Source of the DNA: Rosa chinensis | Taxonomy: Eukaryota; Streptophyta; Magnoliopsida; Rosales; Rosaceae | DNA length: 64,000 nucleotides | Assembly (NCBI RefSeq): GCF_002994745.2 | Contig: NC_037088.1 | Location: 48,885,897 to 48,949,896 of the forward strand | Direction of reading: 5' to 3' | Shown: positions 42,648-55,900 of the stretch, piece after piece | Position numbering within the stretch: position 1 is the stretch's first letter | Layout: every line of letters begins with the position of its first letter | Notes under the pieces: model-generated | What the model was told of the DNA's origin: nothing | What the model saw: the letters and a program-made list of their open reading frames with translations, nothing else | The model's database searches: none | Translations under genes and position numbers: made by a program

Positions 42648-44091
42648 CTACTTCAACTTTGTGCTTAAGTCAGAAAGCTGAAGAATCTGAATCCTGGAGA
42701 TTCTAGCAGCTTCGTCTCTCTCTTCCTCTGTATTGTACCCCCAATCCCCTAATACAATTAAACCAGAATCAGCTATCATAGGCGAATAAAGCATAAACAA
42801 CAATTGATGACAGATAAGTGAGAGTAAATGTGTGATAACACAGGGTAGAAAGAAGTGTGCCTAGATACAAGCTCCAACCATCCAATTCAGGTTCTTTGAT
42901 AACATTCTTTAGGGTTGCCAGTCTATCTTCCACAAAGCTGACCAAAGTTGAATATTATTGATCTCATTCGAAGGTACTAGGTTATAGTAATAAGCATTAA
43001 CCAGCATAGAATGCAGAATGTCAGGTCTCAAAACACTCTATCGCGGTCACAATCATATTAGAACATGCTCTGTTATGTTAAATATTTAGCAGAAAATTAC
43101 GTACGGCAGTTTCAGCCCTTGATGTTCTGGTTTCTTCTGAAGCATCTTCAATACTTCTACCTTAGGACTGGAAGAGGAGTTTCATATTACATGCACACAT
43201 ACTAGAGAGACAGTAAAGTTTCATGGTATGGCCACAGGTTAAGTGCCAAAATACCAATAACAGACTAATATCAAATTAATACCATACTCAGAACCAAGAC
43301 CAAAGATTCTTTCAGGTGGTATTGTAACTCCTGCAAGTTCTCGCAGTACTAAAGCGTCAGCAAATCGGCCCTGCAATAGGTATAAGAACAGAAAATAAGG
43401 GGATGGGAAGATGATAAAGGCAAACTGCGTACTGTACCAGAAAGTCCGCTAACTGCTGGTTTAATATAAAATCTGTGAATAAAGAATTGAGGGTCCAGAA
43501 AAAACAGAAACTCTAAAAAAAAGTGCTTGCCTCAGGTTCATACGTGCTTTGTGGTGACTATATATATTGTCGAGCTTGCAAATCTTAGAGCATCAGATAC
43601 ACCTGTATATAATCTGCACGCAAACTGCCTTCTACTCAGTTATGCATAGGGCTCTACCAGCAACTTTGAGAATACAGTAAAACTATGCTAGACAAGAATC
43701 CATTTAACCCAAATTTTGAAATCATACAACAGAAACGAATGCTATTTTCTTTGCTTCAGATTTTGACCATGCAATCTCAAGCAAAGACACATCAAACACA
43801 TATATATACACGATCACTTTGCAAAATATCCGAATTGGGTACCTAGTTGCACCAATCCAAGTATTCAAGTCCTGATCCATCCACTCATCCCTGAACTTTC
43901 CAAACAGATTTACCAGAAGATCCCTTTCCTCACCCCATTCCTCCATAATCACAGGCTTCAATGCTTATCCCCTTAACTGTAAGCCCTTCTGCAACTGAGG
44001 ACTTTCTTATAGAAGGAATTCTCATCTCCAGAAGTAACCTCACAAGTAAAAGATTCTCATACCCAGTTTCCACCACAGGTCTCACGAATAT
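42648..44091 (-). pseudogene. HAD-like hydrolase, 5'-truncated
   Basis: Six minus-strand exons can be followed: 44091-43843 (VRPVVETGYENLLLVRLLLE, RKSSVAEGLTVKG, then after a frame break LKPVIMEEWGE and DEWMDQDLNTWIGATR), 43602-43544 (GVSDALRFASSTIYIVTTKH), 43376-43290 (RFADALVLRELAGVTIPPER, FGLGS), about 43163-43105 (PKVEVLKMLQKKPEHQGLKL), about 42947-42870 (FVEDRLATLKNVIKEPELDG) and about 42750-42648 (GDWGYNTEEERDEAARISRI to a TAG stop). This fits a conserved plant HAD-superfamily protein. The first exon with the DxDG nucleophile motif is missing, and about 15 nt plus the frame are lost near 43965-43975. MITEs flank both sides. Activity is unlikely. Confidence 0.78.
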
Positions 44092-44200
44092 TCTTCACTA
44101 TCAATCACTCAATTCCTAATATACAAAATGGTTTCGAGACATTTTTTTTGTACAATTCCATTTACTTATTTACTCATTCATTCATGACATTTTTTTTTTT

Positions 44201-44627
44201 GGTTATTATCACAAATGGTACCTGAACTATACCTCAATCTTATCGATGGTACCTGAACTTCAATTTTGATCACAACCAGTACCCGAACTTTTCGATTTCA
44301 TTTTAAATGGTACCTAGAGCCATCTTCGATCACTATTACGACTAAAAACGGCATGGGAGGCGATCATAGTGATGATTTTTGATGATTTCGAGGGTTGCGA
44401 TCATATATAGTGATGATTTTTTGGTAATAGACTTGCCTTGAACTTGTTTTTTTGTTTTTTATTTTTTTAGATTTGGCTTTTTTGGCCGGAATAGTGATCG
44501 AATGTGGCGTTAGGTACCATTTAAAATGAAATCGAAAAGTTCAGGTACTGATTGTGATCAAAATTGAAGTTCAGGTACCATCGATAAAATAGATGATAAG
44601 TTCAGATACCATTTGTGATAATAATCC
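44201..44627 (-). mobile_element. MITE, copy B
   Basis: Reverse-complement partner of 41919-42345, with the same terminal GGTTATTATCACAAATGGTACC. The pair brackets the HAD-like fragment. It lies just upstream of the truncated 5' end of that gene. Confidence 0.85.
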
Positions 44628-44889
44628 TTTTTTAAAATTCCCTTAACCTACACTGCCTATGTCCTTCAAAAGCTTAGCAGAAAATCAACCTAAATTTGAT
44701 ACTACTAGGGGGGGCGCAATTTTTTATTAGAGGGTTTCCTTGAAAGAACAAACTTTTAAAAATTTTACGGTAATAGTCGATATTCTAATTATTCTTGTAT
44801 TTGAATAAGAAGAAACGTCAATCTGATCCATTGAGAAGTCTACCTAAATATTACCATGAGAAGTTCACTGTGGCCTGGTAGATAGAAAA

Positions 44890-45923
44890 GGGAGAGTATC
44901 CTCTCCTGAGCAAAGTTTTCACCTGAGCTTCCTGACCTTTTAATCAGATGAAGACACGTGTTATTGTTTAATCCAAAGGTCTACAATTACTCTGCCACTC
45001 CTACCACTCCTCACGTGTCCTTTTCCTCTGCAACTTTCTTTTCTTTCCCTTCCTCTCTCCTGTTCTTCTTTTCCTTCTGTTCTCTGCTCTCACCACCATC
45101 AGTGATTGACCCAGACAAGCACTAAATCAATCCAAAATGCTAACCCCAAATTCGAGGGATGAAGAACAAGCCCAGAAAAACAGGATAAAATCAACCAAAA
45201 ATAATCAAACAAATTGAAGGATCTTGAATCTTAGACTGAAAATCTTACCTGGTGAGAGAAGCTTCAAAGAAGATCTTCTCGCAAATAAAACTGGGTCAAA
45301 ATCATCGCAGAGCAAGACACAACGACCATCACGGCATCACCAAATCCTGAGAAGAAAGCTCGATACCTACTCCAGTGAGTCCATTCGTTGGGAATTAGCT
45401 GATGCATCTTCAGATTGAGATATATAAAATGTTCTCGTGTAGAGCAATTGCAAAAATTCTTTTACCCAATGAACTCTTTGATTTTTTTTTTTTGGGTGAA
45501 GTTGAAATCTTAAATTAGGAACTAAAAACATCTAAACCACAGATGATTAAAGCTTTACTGAAAAAGGAATCTCAGATTATTTTCCTCGAAACAAAGAAAA
45601 TTGAAGGATCTCAAATTTTCTTCCTATCCCCTTTATTTGTCAAGTCAAGTCATAATAAACCTTTTGCAATTCGATGTTACAAATAGTGGGATCGAATTTC
45701 TTCCATGCAATTTTGGTTTGTGAGAGCAAAGAACAGAAGGAAAAGAAGAACAGGAGAGAGGAAGGGAAGGAAAAGAAAGTTGCAGAGGAAAAGGACACGT
45801 GAGGAGTAGTAGGAGTGGCAGAGTAATTGTAGACCTTTGGATTAAACAATAACACGTGTCTTCATCTGATTAAAAGGTCAGGAAGCTCAGGTGAAAACTT
45901 TGCTCAGGAGAGGATCCTCTCCC
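44890..45923. mobile_element. Foldback MULE, 1,034 bp, perfect 10-bp TSD
   Basis: Inverted repeats of about 200 bp (44890-45093 and 45721-45923) begin GGGAGAG and include AAGTTTTCACCTGAGCTTCC and CACGTGTCCTTTTCCTCTGC. AGATAGAAAA occurs at 44880-44889 and again at 45924-45933. Long arms and a 9-10-bp duplication point to a Mutator-like element. The 630-bp centre has no transposase and no recognisable gene. Confidence 0.85.
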
Positions 45924-46064
45924 AGATAGAAAATGGTATGTATATGACCTACCTACTCATGTCATGAACAGCTCTCTTAGTTCGTTTAGCCAGTTCCGAA
46001 ATCAGCAACCTAATTCATAAACACTAATCTTGTACCCCAAGTTACACAAAAATGTATGCATTTG

Positions 46065-47510
46065 CTATGAGTTACATAAGGGGCCATTCCATTGCATTTC
46101 ATAAAATGTGGTAACACAAAAATACAGTTCCTCTTTCACTTGCCTATTGCTCTCTGTTGAACCGTCATTCTCGATTCTCGTTCTCTCATTCTGGAGCTTC
46201 TCAACGACTTGGTCTAAAGGAGGATCTCCAGGTCTTCGAAAAACTTGATCTCCAATCTTTATCTCGTAGGCCTCTGGTTGGTTCAACACGAACTCCTTCA
46301 ACTAGTGAATAGGGAAAGAAGAAAGTAAGAGAACATATTGCAAGAACAAAACAGAGCAGAACCTCACGATCAGTAATGATCAGGTCATCAACTCAGGCAG
46401 AGAGGAGAGGGAATTAGAAATATCTTACCTCTGCCATGTCTTGGCCTCTTTCCATGGTGACCATGATCGTGCTCATATCAACACCCATGAACCGTACCCC
46501 AATAGATCCAGTTCTCAGAACTTTACTCCATTTCGTAGCAATCTCAGCCACCATATCCTGAGAGTGGAAAAGAAACTTGCATAAAATTTACCATTCATTT
46601 GAAGTAATATCAAAACAACCTTCATTTCCATAGCAATCAATCCTCAATGGTTGCAAATGAAAAACAAGCATACAACAACGCCGTTCCTAATACCTAGAAT
46701 CCATCAGATCAACCATAAAGTATAGTTATATCAATGGTTGCTAATGGAATACAAGTATAGAACAACTTCGTTCCTATTACCTTGAATCCATTAGATCAAT
46801 CATAAAGTATAGCTATCTCATCGCAATAGGAATGAATTAACAGGAACCCTATACAATATGTTCCAATCCACAAATTCATTGAAGTATTACTTATCAGTAA
46901 CTTTTCACACATTAGTCCCAAAACTTCAAACTAATGTAAGTTCAAACTAGTATGGTTGCAGTTAAATCATTCGAATCCTTCTACCACCATTGCCATCATT
47001 ACCCTAATTCTTTCACATATTCCCAGTTAAGTTCACAACAGAGTACCATTTGACTTTTCATTAATACACATTTGATTCAAATTCATGCTCAAATAGCTCA
47101 TTTCACACACCCAATTATCCCATTTAGGTTACTCAGGTATGAAATATTATATCAAAAACAATACCCAATAACAAACAACAGCAAAGACAAAGACCCAATT
47201 CACATTAAAGCTGAAAAGAGTAAGATCGGGATTACCCGAGTCCGTTTGACGCCGAGTCAGAGCTTGATGAACCCGAAAACCGGCCCGGAATGCCGCTTCA
47301 TCATCTCGGCCTGGATCTCCGATAACTCCATCTTCGACAAGTCGTTCGGCGGCGGATCGAAGGTTTGTGAGGATTTCTTGCCCCATTCTTTCCAAGTGTC
47401 GTCCTCTTCATCGTCTACGACGTCGTCGAGGTCGTCGGTGATGTGGACTCGCCGCTTTCCTCCCTCGGCGAACAGGACGTACCGAGGAAGGGAATGTTTG
47501 GCATGCTTTG
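46065..47510 (-). pseudogene. MESD-like ER chaperone gene, with an in-frame stop
   Basis: Three exons: up to 47236 (KRRVHITDDLDDVVDDEE, WKEWGKKSSQTFDPPPNDLS, HSGPVFGFIKL, stop, LGVKRTR), 46557-46429 (DMVAEIATKWSKVLRTGSIG, FMGVDMSTIMVTMERGQDMA) and 46301-46065 (LKEFVLNQPEAYEIKIGDQV, FRRPGDPPLDQVVEKLQNER). It matches a conserved plant protein whose core I can align with the MESD/Boca chaperone family. A KEEL that may be an old ER-retention signal is followed here by extra residues. TGA at 47257-47259 stands where Arg is expected (a single C-to-T change). No in-frame Met or signal peptide is seen before KRRV, and poly(A) sequence lies at 47597. Confidence 0.7.
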
Positions 47511-47664
47511 TGTGAAAGCATAAAGAGAAGATTATTTATTTGGGGTGTCTTTATAGGTTTTGGCCGTTTTGCGAGGAGTGATTTTGTGTGCTCTGTAAAA
47601 AAAAAAAAAAAAAAAAAAAAAAGCGCCAATTTCGGTTTGCATGAATCACAATAGCCACTAACCA

Positions 47665-47996
47665 GAGCATCTCAAACAGTATGAATTACTTTTTAGTTAA
47701 ATTTAGTTAAAGATGTGAAATATACCTATTAATTTAACAATTTGCTCCAGCAGTAGTAGCTATTGTAAATAAAATACTAAATTTTATCGAATCATAAACT
47801 GACATGTGGACAAAAGAGAAGAGAGAAATATAACTTTTGCTTTAGCTATGCAATATTCTCTAGATATTTATAGCTAGCCATTTTAGCTAAAGCTAAATTT
47901 AACTTGGGTATAGCTAGTCTGTTGGAGTTGATTTTTGCTTTAAAAATAGTTATATATAGCTAAAAATTGAATTTAGCTAGTCTATTGGAGATGCTC
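47665..47996. mobile_element. Tourist-like MITE
   Basis: Ends GAGCATCTCAAACAG and, inverted, GAGCATCTCCAATAG. Inner TTTAGCTA-rich arms resemble the elements at 58126-58941. The 3-bp target duplication is not preserved. Confidence 0.65.
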
Positions 47997-48211
47997 AAGG
48001 TTTGTGTGGTAAGGTAATTATTCTAGTTATGGAAAATGGTTTATGTGATGGAACTACCCTTAAGAGACGAGCTGGCCTGATTTAGTATTGATGTGAGAAT
48101 ACTATATGAAGTATGAGTAGTCGTGAGAATATTCGATCAGGTGTAGATGGTTAAGTACAAGTTTCGAGAACGTATTGCTTTGATATCATAATAAAATACA
48201 GATAATCAGAC

Positions 48212-49218
48212 TCACATAATTATACATATACTAAAGCCCCTAGAGCTAGCACTGTTCATAGCACTGTTTGGATGAAATGACGGTTTTGCCCCTTTTTTTC
48301 CCCGTGATTTATGACCTGCCATTGCAGTCTATCTTTTTCCGCGAAATCACCGCCCTTCTCAGACCTAAAACAATTTGGGCTCATTAGTTGGGCTTTTTGA
48401 AACTGCAATTGCTGCTGAATACACCGAGTCACCGACAATGATTTTTGTTTTTGTCCATGTGGGAGGATAACTTTAGAATGATCGAGAGATAGTAGAGAGA
48501 GAAAAAGAGAGAGCGAGACAGAGCTTCAGGCTGCGTTCTATCTATCTAGGGATAGAGAGAGAGTTTGAGACTGAAGAAGAGGGAGGCGGGAAGAAGTTGA
48601 TGGTTGATTCGAACATATATTGAGTGAACTGATCATCCCAGGTATTCTATGATGGGTTCGAATTTGTTTGATTTACTTTTTTGTCGGTCTCTCAGCTTTT
48701 CCATCATAATACATCACCGTTTTGGGTTTTTCCTGTTCAAGAACCAATCTAAGTAGGTTTCAATTAACCTGGGTTTGATTAATTATGTGGCAGTTTTTGA
48801 TTAAGTAGTTCTTACAAATAAACGTGACAATTTTTGAATAATTATGTGTTTTGTGTTTCACAGCAATTTAGGGACCAAAGAGAACGAAGATCTTACTGCC
48901 GGTACGCAAGACTCTGTCTATTAGTATTGTTTTTGCTAAATACGGCTAATTTGTTTTTGTTGTGATATGCTATGGCTCTTTTACTTTGTTTGTTTATTTC
49001 TTTTGTGATCCTTTAAGGCAGAAACTCATGTATAAGATCCAGAAATCAAAACGAAGGTTGAGCATATATATAACCACCACCATTGCTGCTGTTCATTATC
49101 TAACATGCTAGGTTAGTTCCTATATTCAGTTTTTTAAATTTATAATGAGTTTGACTTACTCTTGCAACAGTTTGGACTGTATTGACATTTCATACGTACC
49201 TAAAGTTCATTTATTTTG

Positions 49219-49261
<43 letters not shown>

Positions 49262-50848
49262 TTTGAGAAAGTTGTAATGACAGTTTCAGCTCTCTACTCC
49301 TTCACTTTAACCAAAATTGTTAAAGTTCTTTATCTCATTATTGTGTGCAGTAAAATTACAAACAGATCGAGAGCTTGAAAATCTGTAATAATTTGGTTGG
49401 CAACATGGTAAAACATCTCTGTTTTAAATTCTTTTCTTTATATTATTATTATTTTTTTGGCTAAAAGTAGAGTTTCTTATTATTATTATTTTTATGTGAT
49501 CTTATTTGGTGTTCAATTGATTGGATGTGCTCTATGTGTGCTGAATAATTTGGGCATGTGTATGTGCAGTTTAGGGAGGGAGAACATGCTGCAGCTGCAC
49601 CTCATAATCTCACTGGGATGTTACGTGCAGGTTATTTTCTGATGCATTATAGACAAATAAGTAGAATATAAGTTCCTATCATGATGCACGTGAGGTTGAT
49701 TAGGGTTGCTGTAATCTGTTAGTAGTAGTCACTTCTAGAATATTGATATATGGTTTACTTCATCGCTGTATAGTGTATGATATATTGTAAAATTTTGCAA
49801 CTCATTGCCCAGTTATTGAAGTTCACTTGGTGGTTTTGATTCTGGCAACGAATTCCGAGTCTTGCTTTGAACAAAACCATTTGTAGAAAGAATTTCAAGC
49901 TTTTTACTTTGTATACTAAAGCATTGTTTTCATTATTACTTACCTTAAAAGTTATGATCTTAAAGTTGTCCAATGACGTTCTTTCTCAACTATTGAGCTT
50001 GGCCAATTGTTAAGACATTTGCTTAAATTGGTTATGCATTCGTTTGCTTTGCTTATACTTCAATTTTATATTTGCTTGAATTGGTTAAGTATACAGTTTT
50101 TAACTTGCTTTCTTTGCTATCATATTTCTTTTGATGAGTCGATCGTTTATCACAAGGTCACTCTCAGTAAATTTTACTAAGAACTATATTCAAAATGTGA
50201 AATGACTTATTACTTCACCCACTATAGTTCTATTTTAGTAGTCTCTCTAACATTGTGTAGATTTGTCCTTGCAGCAGTTCTATTTTAATAGTTTCTAACA
50301 TTCTGTAAGTTGACTGCAGGTTAACTCTTTCTAAGGCGTCAGATTCTTGAAGTATCAAATGATGAAGAGATTTTTTTTCCCTTTTTTTTTAAGAGGATCA
50401 ACAAATGATGAAGAGGTTGCCTTACTCTCAGAGATGTTTGGATCAAAAGCGAAAAGCAAGCACTAATGAATTGTTTTGGCGTTAGCATGAATAGGATTTT
50501 CTCCTTTTGCTTAACACCTTTTGTGCATATATACCTAGAGCAACTAGAACAACTATTTTTTAGAAGATGCTCTAGCAGCTACTATAACTAAGGTAAGCTA
50601 AAGATAGCCAATTTGTTGGCAGCTACCATAGATATTGAAAAGTATTCATATTGTACTGTTTTGTCGTTTATATTCAGTTTTTTATGTTTAGTTTTATACT
50701 AACAATTGAAGATAATGAACTAGAGGGAGTAGACAAAGCCACAATGGATTAAAGGGAAGCCTTCAGTTTAGAAACAAAGTTGCTTAAACTTAGTACATTT
50801 CATGGTCGCAATTTGCATCCCGCAGCAAAGCGCGGGCACTATTCCTAG
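48212..50848 (+). mobile_element. Possible Helitron
   Basis: The 3' end has the hairpin CCCGCAGCAAAGCGCGGG (50819-50836), eight bases, then CTAG (50845-50848). The 5' part TCACATAATTATACATATAC at 48212 resembles common plant Helitron starts. The base after CTAG is A, not the expected T, which weakens the call. The interior has a GAGA-rich stretch near 48490-48590 that may be part of a captured 5' UTR, a (TA)n at 49221-49257, and no recognised protein. Confidence 0.45.
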
Positions 50849-52053
50849 ACATTACTAATTGCATTAGTCTTCCAAAAACCATACATTAGTAATAATGTAT
50901 GATTTTTGCAATTTAACAATTGTATCTCTAATGTGGAGTTATGTTTTTATGGTAAAATTCAGAATTATCTATATTCAGAGTTACCCTGTTTTTATGGTAA
51001 TGTGGTTACTAGACCTAGTTGCTCATGGTGGATCTGATGCGCTGGAGTTTATTTGGTACCCAACCATTAATTGGAGCCATTGATGGAGGGCTGTAAACCT
51101 TTACCTAGGTTGATTTTCATCAATCTGGTTCCAACCAGATTCATCATTCGATGGTTTGTGCTGAAGAGTTTTGGTGGTGCAATCGGCTTAGGCTCTGTAG
51201 TTGCTGGAGTGGTAGAGCGGTTTCGACCGTCAGCAGGGAAGTCTAGCTATGGTGGTGGCGCAATTGAAGCTACTTGGTGGAGGTGAAACCGTGAAACCGC
51301 TTGAAGAACTTTATGCAAGCTATTCCTTGAGAATGGGATTGGGCCTTTTCTGAAAGGATTTTGGGTTTGGGATTGGGCCTGGTCCTAAGCTCTTCTAGTC
51401 CTGCTTCTAATTTTCTTTCAGCCTATTGTAACAATGTCTAGTTTACTTTAAATTGAAGAGTTTTTAAGTGTACCATAATTGAGTGCATTGGCATTTGGAA
51501 GCATATTATCATTTGATTTTAAGTGGTTTGATTGTGATGTATCTAGGCTTGACGAATAAGTCGAGTTAACCGTTGTAATGAAGACAATTTGTTTCACCCT
51601 GTAATGCTTGGCTGTTATTGGGCACAAGCTTTAGAACATTATGCATGTACCGTTTTGGCTATGGAGATATTGAATGAAATTTTTTTTCTTATAAAAAAAA
51701 AATTCAATATATACGTACAACGAGATACAAAATGGTAGTCATGATAGTTCAACATGTCCAATACAAAGAAGTACATATGTAGCTAGGAAACCATATCATA
51801 TATACATATCAGCAAATTTATTTATCTTTTGCTGAAGAAAAGAACATACAAAGAGAGGGGGACAAAGCCAAAAACCTCTCAGACAAACGTAAAAACATAA
51901 TATGAAAATACAAATTACGGAAATAGAAACTTTAGGAGACCTAAACGGTCATCATACATTTTGACAATTCAGGACTAGGTTGATAGATAGTCCTGATTTA
52001 TTTTTATGACCCAAAGTATAAATACACATATCCCCTCCTTGGATTTGTATGCC
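50849..52053. other. 1.2 kb without a recognised gene
   Basis: AT-rich with short open frames only. TTGAATGAAATTTTTTTTC at 51669 and AAAAAAAAAATTCAA at 51696 form an imperfect palindrome. Confidence 0.5.
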
Positions 52054-52985
52054 TTACATAGAAGCCCACAAAAAACCGGTAGTGGGCAGAAAATGACAGA
52101 CTGGGATTGTATTTCCAGGCTTTATTTTGAGGACTTGAAAGGCCAAATGCTTAGGGTTCCAGCTAGTGGTATCAGTATGGCAAATAGCTACTGCTTTGGC
52201 TTTTGTAACCCCATCAGCACCCACCAACGGAAGCATGTAAGCCCTTGTTGTTGTGCCATAGAATTTGTGGCAGTAAAACACACCATAAACATAGTTCTCC
52301 TTATGGCACACAATCGACCTGTCTCCAATACTTTGGACTCCAGTAATCTCAATGCTATAGTCTTGTTTGTTTTCATTTTCGGCCTCGGTTGCATAAACTT
52401 GGACGTACTTCCCAAGCTTTGAAACTGTGAAATCGAGTCTTCGCCTTTAATGGCCGGTGCCTCACACTCTTCGATTGTCCTTTTCATTATTTCTGCAACC
52501 ACTGATTTGGGTTTCACTCCAAAGTAGGTTAGAATTTCTGGCAACTTGCTACTCGAAAAGGGTATGGACTCTGCAACTCGACGAGGCAAAAGAGTTGCCT
52601 TGTTACTTGTGGGTTTCAAGAATCGCAATGTCACCGTTTTCCCCAAATGCTGAAGATCTTTTCCTTGGAAGAATGTAGTTAAACCTGGCTCCACTTTGAC
52701 TTCTAGAGAGGCAGCAGAATAAATAAATATTTTTGACGGTACATGTGTAAGACTTACAACATCCTTTCCAATCCCAGTGTAACTTCTTTGACCTTGTGAC
52801 AATATATCAGTTCCTTTGATGAGCATACCTGTTTTTGGAAAAACCGTGAAATAATTACAAACATTCTACGACTTTAGTTTTACATTTTTTCTTTTCCTTT
52901 TTCTTAAAATTTCTGGAAGCGTCATAGTTTGAGAAAAAAAAAATCTCATTATATATGTCCTTTACGTTAATTAAGCTCAGTTAGC

Positions 52986-55900
52986 AGAGACGAGCGACTA
53001 GGTCAAAAATATTTAATGTAAATGTTTGATGTCACGTTCGTTCCACGGTTAGTAAGTTAATGCATTCTTATTTGGGTGAAGAAAATTATCATATCATTAA
53101 TTTTGCAATGTTGATTAAATGAATTCTTATTTGGGTGAAGAAATGCACCTGATGGCATTTAGAATCACTTTTTGGCCCTTTAGAGTTTATGAAAGTTTAA
53201 GGATTAAATATTAGTTACTCTATGTATTTTCCTCCATAGAACAGTTTAGTCTCTCATCTTCTATATTAAATATATATTTCTTGTTCTTTCAATTTCTCAA
53301 CCAATAAGTCTAAAATGTCTATTATATCCTTTATTTCCCCCTGTCAATAACACAGCTTCAAATATACAACCAAAAAAAGAGAGCGGCGCTCTAGCAAAAC
53401 GGCAACTTGATTGCTTTAGGCCGATTAGGGTTCCCTACGGCGGCATTAGCACTAGTGAGGAGATGGCTTTTCGCATACTTGCTTGGAATTGCAGAGGAAT
53501 TGTAGGAAACTCCAGGCGACGAGCTCTAATCGATTTGATCCGGCAGGAGAAACCAAAGATTCTTTTTCTCTCGGAGACTCTTTGCGATACAAAACAACTG
53601 GACACTCTACGAGTCAAGGTAGGGTTTGATAACTGTTTGGGTTGGCCTAAAGATGATGAGAATTCAAGGGGAGTGGCTTTCTTATGGATGAATGATGTAC
53701 CGGTGAGGATTAGGAATTATTCTTCAAGGCATGTTGACGTAGCCATTGGGGTAAGAGGAGCACCGGATGAATGGCGTTTAACAGGCATATATGGGTATGC
53801 TCAGACCGCTGATAGGCATGAAACATGGAATTTGATGCGCCAATTGGCATCTCAATCCTCCTTGCCCTGGCTTATTGTGGGGGATTTCAATGAAATCGTT
53901 GACAACTCAGAGAAAACGGGTGGAGTCCCTCGAAGGCATGTGCAGATGCAAGGTTTCCGTGAGGCAATGATGGATTGTTCTCTGCTTGATATGGGTTTTT
54001 TTGGAAGCCCTTACACATGGTCAGACTACCAGACGAAGGAAAGGTTAGATCGGAGCTTATGGAATGTGGAGCTAAGGAATCTGTTCCCATCTTCACGTAC
54101 AACTCACTTGCCGCCAAGTTCCTCTGATCACAGTCCTCTATTAGTTGAGGTAAGTGAAACTCCTATTCCGCAAACTGGGCGTAGAAAACCACTATTTCGT
54201 TTTGAACAATATTGGGCAACACATCAAGAGTGTGAATCAGTGATCCAACGCGGTTGGCAATATGCTTCTGAGGGAGATCCAATGAGTTAGATCTGCCAAC
54301 GTATTAAGCAAACAAGTCGTGAACTAACAGGGTGGCAGAAACAGACCTTTATGTTTCGTCAGGTCGAGATGAAGGCAGTGAGGACGAGGCTGGATGAGTT
54401 ACTGCGACAGCCGTTTAACGCAGCTGATTATGCTGAGAAGCAGACATTGCATGCCCGGTTTCAGGAATTGTTAACTCAAGAGGAGACTGTTTGGATACAG
54501 AGATCTAGGGCATTGTGGTTGAAAGGAGGAGACCGTAATACCGCCTACTTTCACAGACGAGCCTCAAATCGGCAGCACAGGAATCGAATTGTGGGTTTGT
54601 TTGACACTAATGATCAGTGGGTGCATGAGCCGAAGGGGATTGAGAGAGTAGTAAGCACGTACTATCAGCAGTTGTTTCATACAGAGGGAGTTAATATGCA
54701 AGCTATGAATCTGATTCTGGCTACTGTGCAGCCCAAGGTATCTCCTGCTATGAATCAAACTTTGTTGGCCCCTTATTCTAATGACGAAATCAAGCAAGCC
54801 TTGTTTCACATGCATCCTTCAAAGTCCCCAGGACCAGATGGTATGTCGCCTTTCTTCTTTCAAAAGTATTGGAGTACAGTTGGACCTGATGTGTGTACCG
54901 CAGTGCGCTCCTTTCTCTATTCCGGAGTGATGATCAAGGATGTTAATTTTACTCATATTACACTCATTCCAAAGGTGAAAGATCTGAAACATATGACTGA
55001 TCTTTGACCTATAGCACTCTGTAATGTTCTTTATAGAATATGTTCAAAGGTATTGGCAAATAGATTGAAGCAGTTGTTGGGGGATATAATATCGCCATTG
55101 CAGAGCGCCTTTGTACCAGGTCGCTTGATTTCTGATAACACTTTGGTAGCTACTGAGGTGGCCCATCACTTGCACAATAATCGCAGGGAAGGTGATGGTC
55201 ATTTTTCTCTTAAGTTGGATATCAGTAAAGCTTATGATCGACTAGAATGGTCTTTCTTGCAGGCCATGTTGCTAAAATTGGGCTTTGATGAGGAATGGGT
55301 TAATTTGATTATGACGAGTATTCGGACAGTTAGGTACTCCTTCCTGTTAAATGGAGAAGTTCGTGGATATATTCGGCCTACTCGAGGTATTAGACAAGGT
55401 GATCCATTATCGCCTTACCTGTTTATACTCTGTGCTGAAGGTCTTTCCTCTTTGATTGAGCATTTTGTCCAGAACCGGTGGATTAGTGGGATTGAATTGG
55501 CACCATCTGCTATTTGCAGATGACAGTTTTTTATTCGGAACAGCTACCGAAGAAGAATGTCAACAGTTTCGAAATATCTTATATACATATGAATTAGCCT
55601 CGGGACAGAAGATTAATCTGTAGAAAAGTGAGGTCGCTTTCAGTAAGAATGTTGAGATGGTTAAGCAGAATTATTTGGCCAACTTATTAGGTGTTCAGAG
55701 GGTCGATAAACATGAGCGTTACTTGGGGTTACCTACATATGTGGGGAGGAGTAAGACAGCAGCTTTTAGCTATTTGAAAGAGAAACTGACAAAGAAGGTG
55801 GTTAGTTGGCGTGCTAAATTACTTAGTGGAGCCGGTAAGGAAATTTTGATCAAAGCAGTGGCCCAAACAGTACCTAACTATGTCATGAATTGCTATATGT

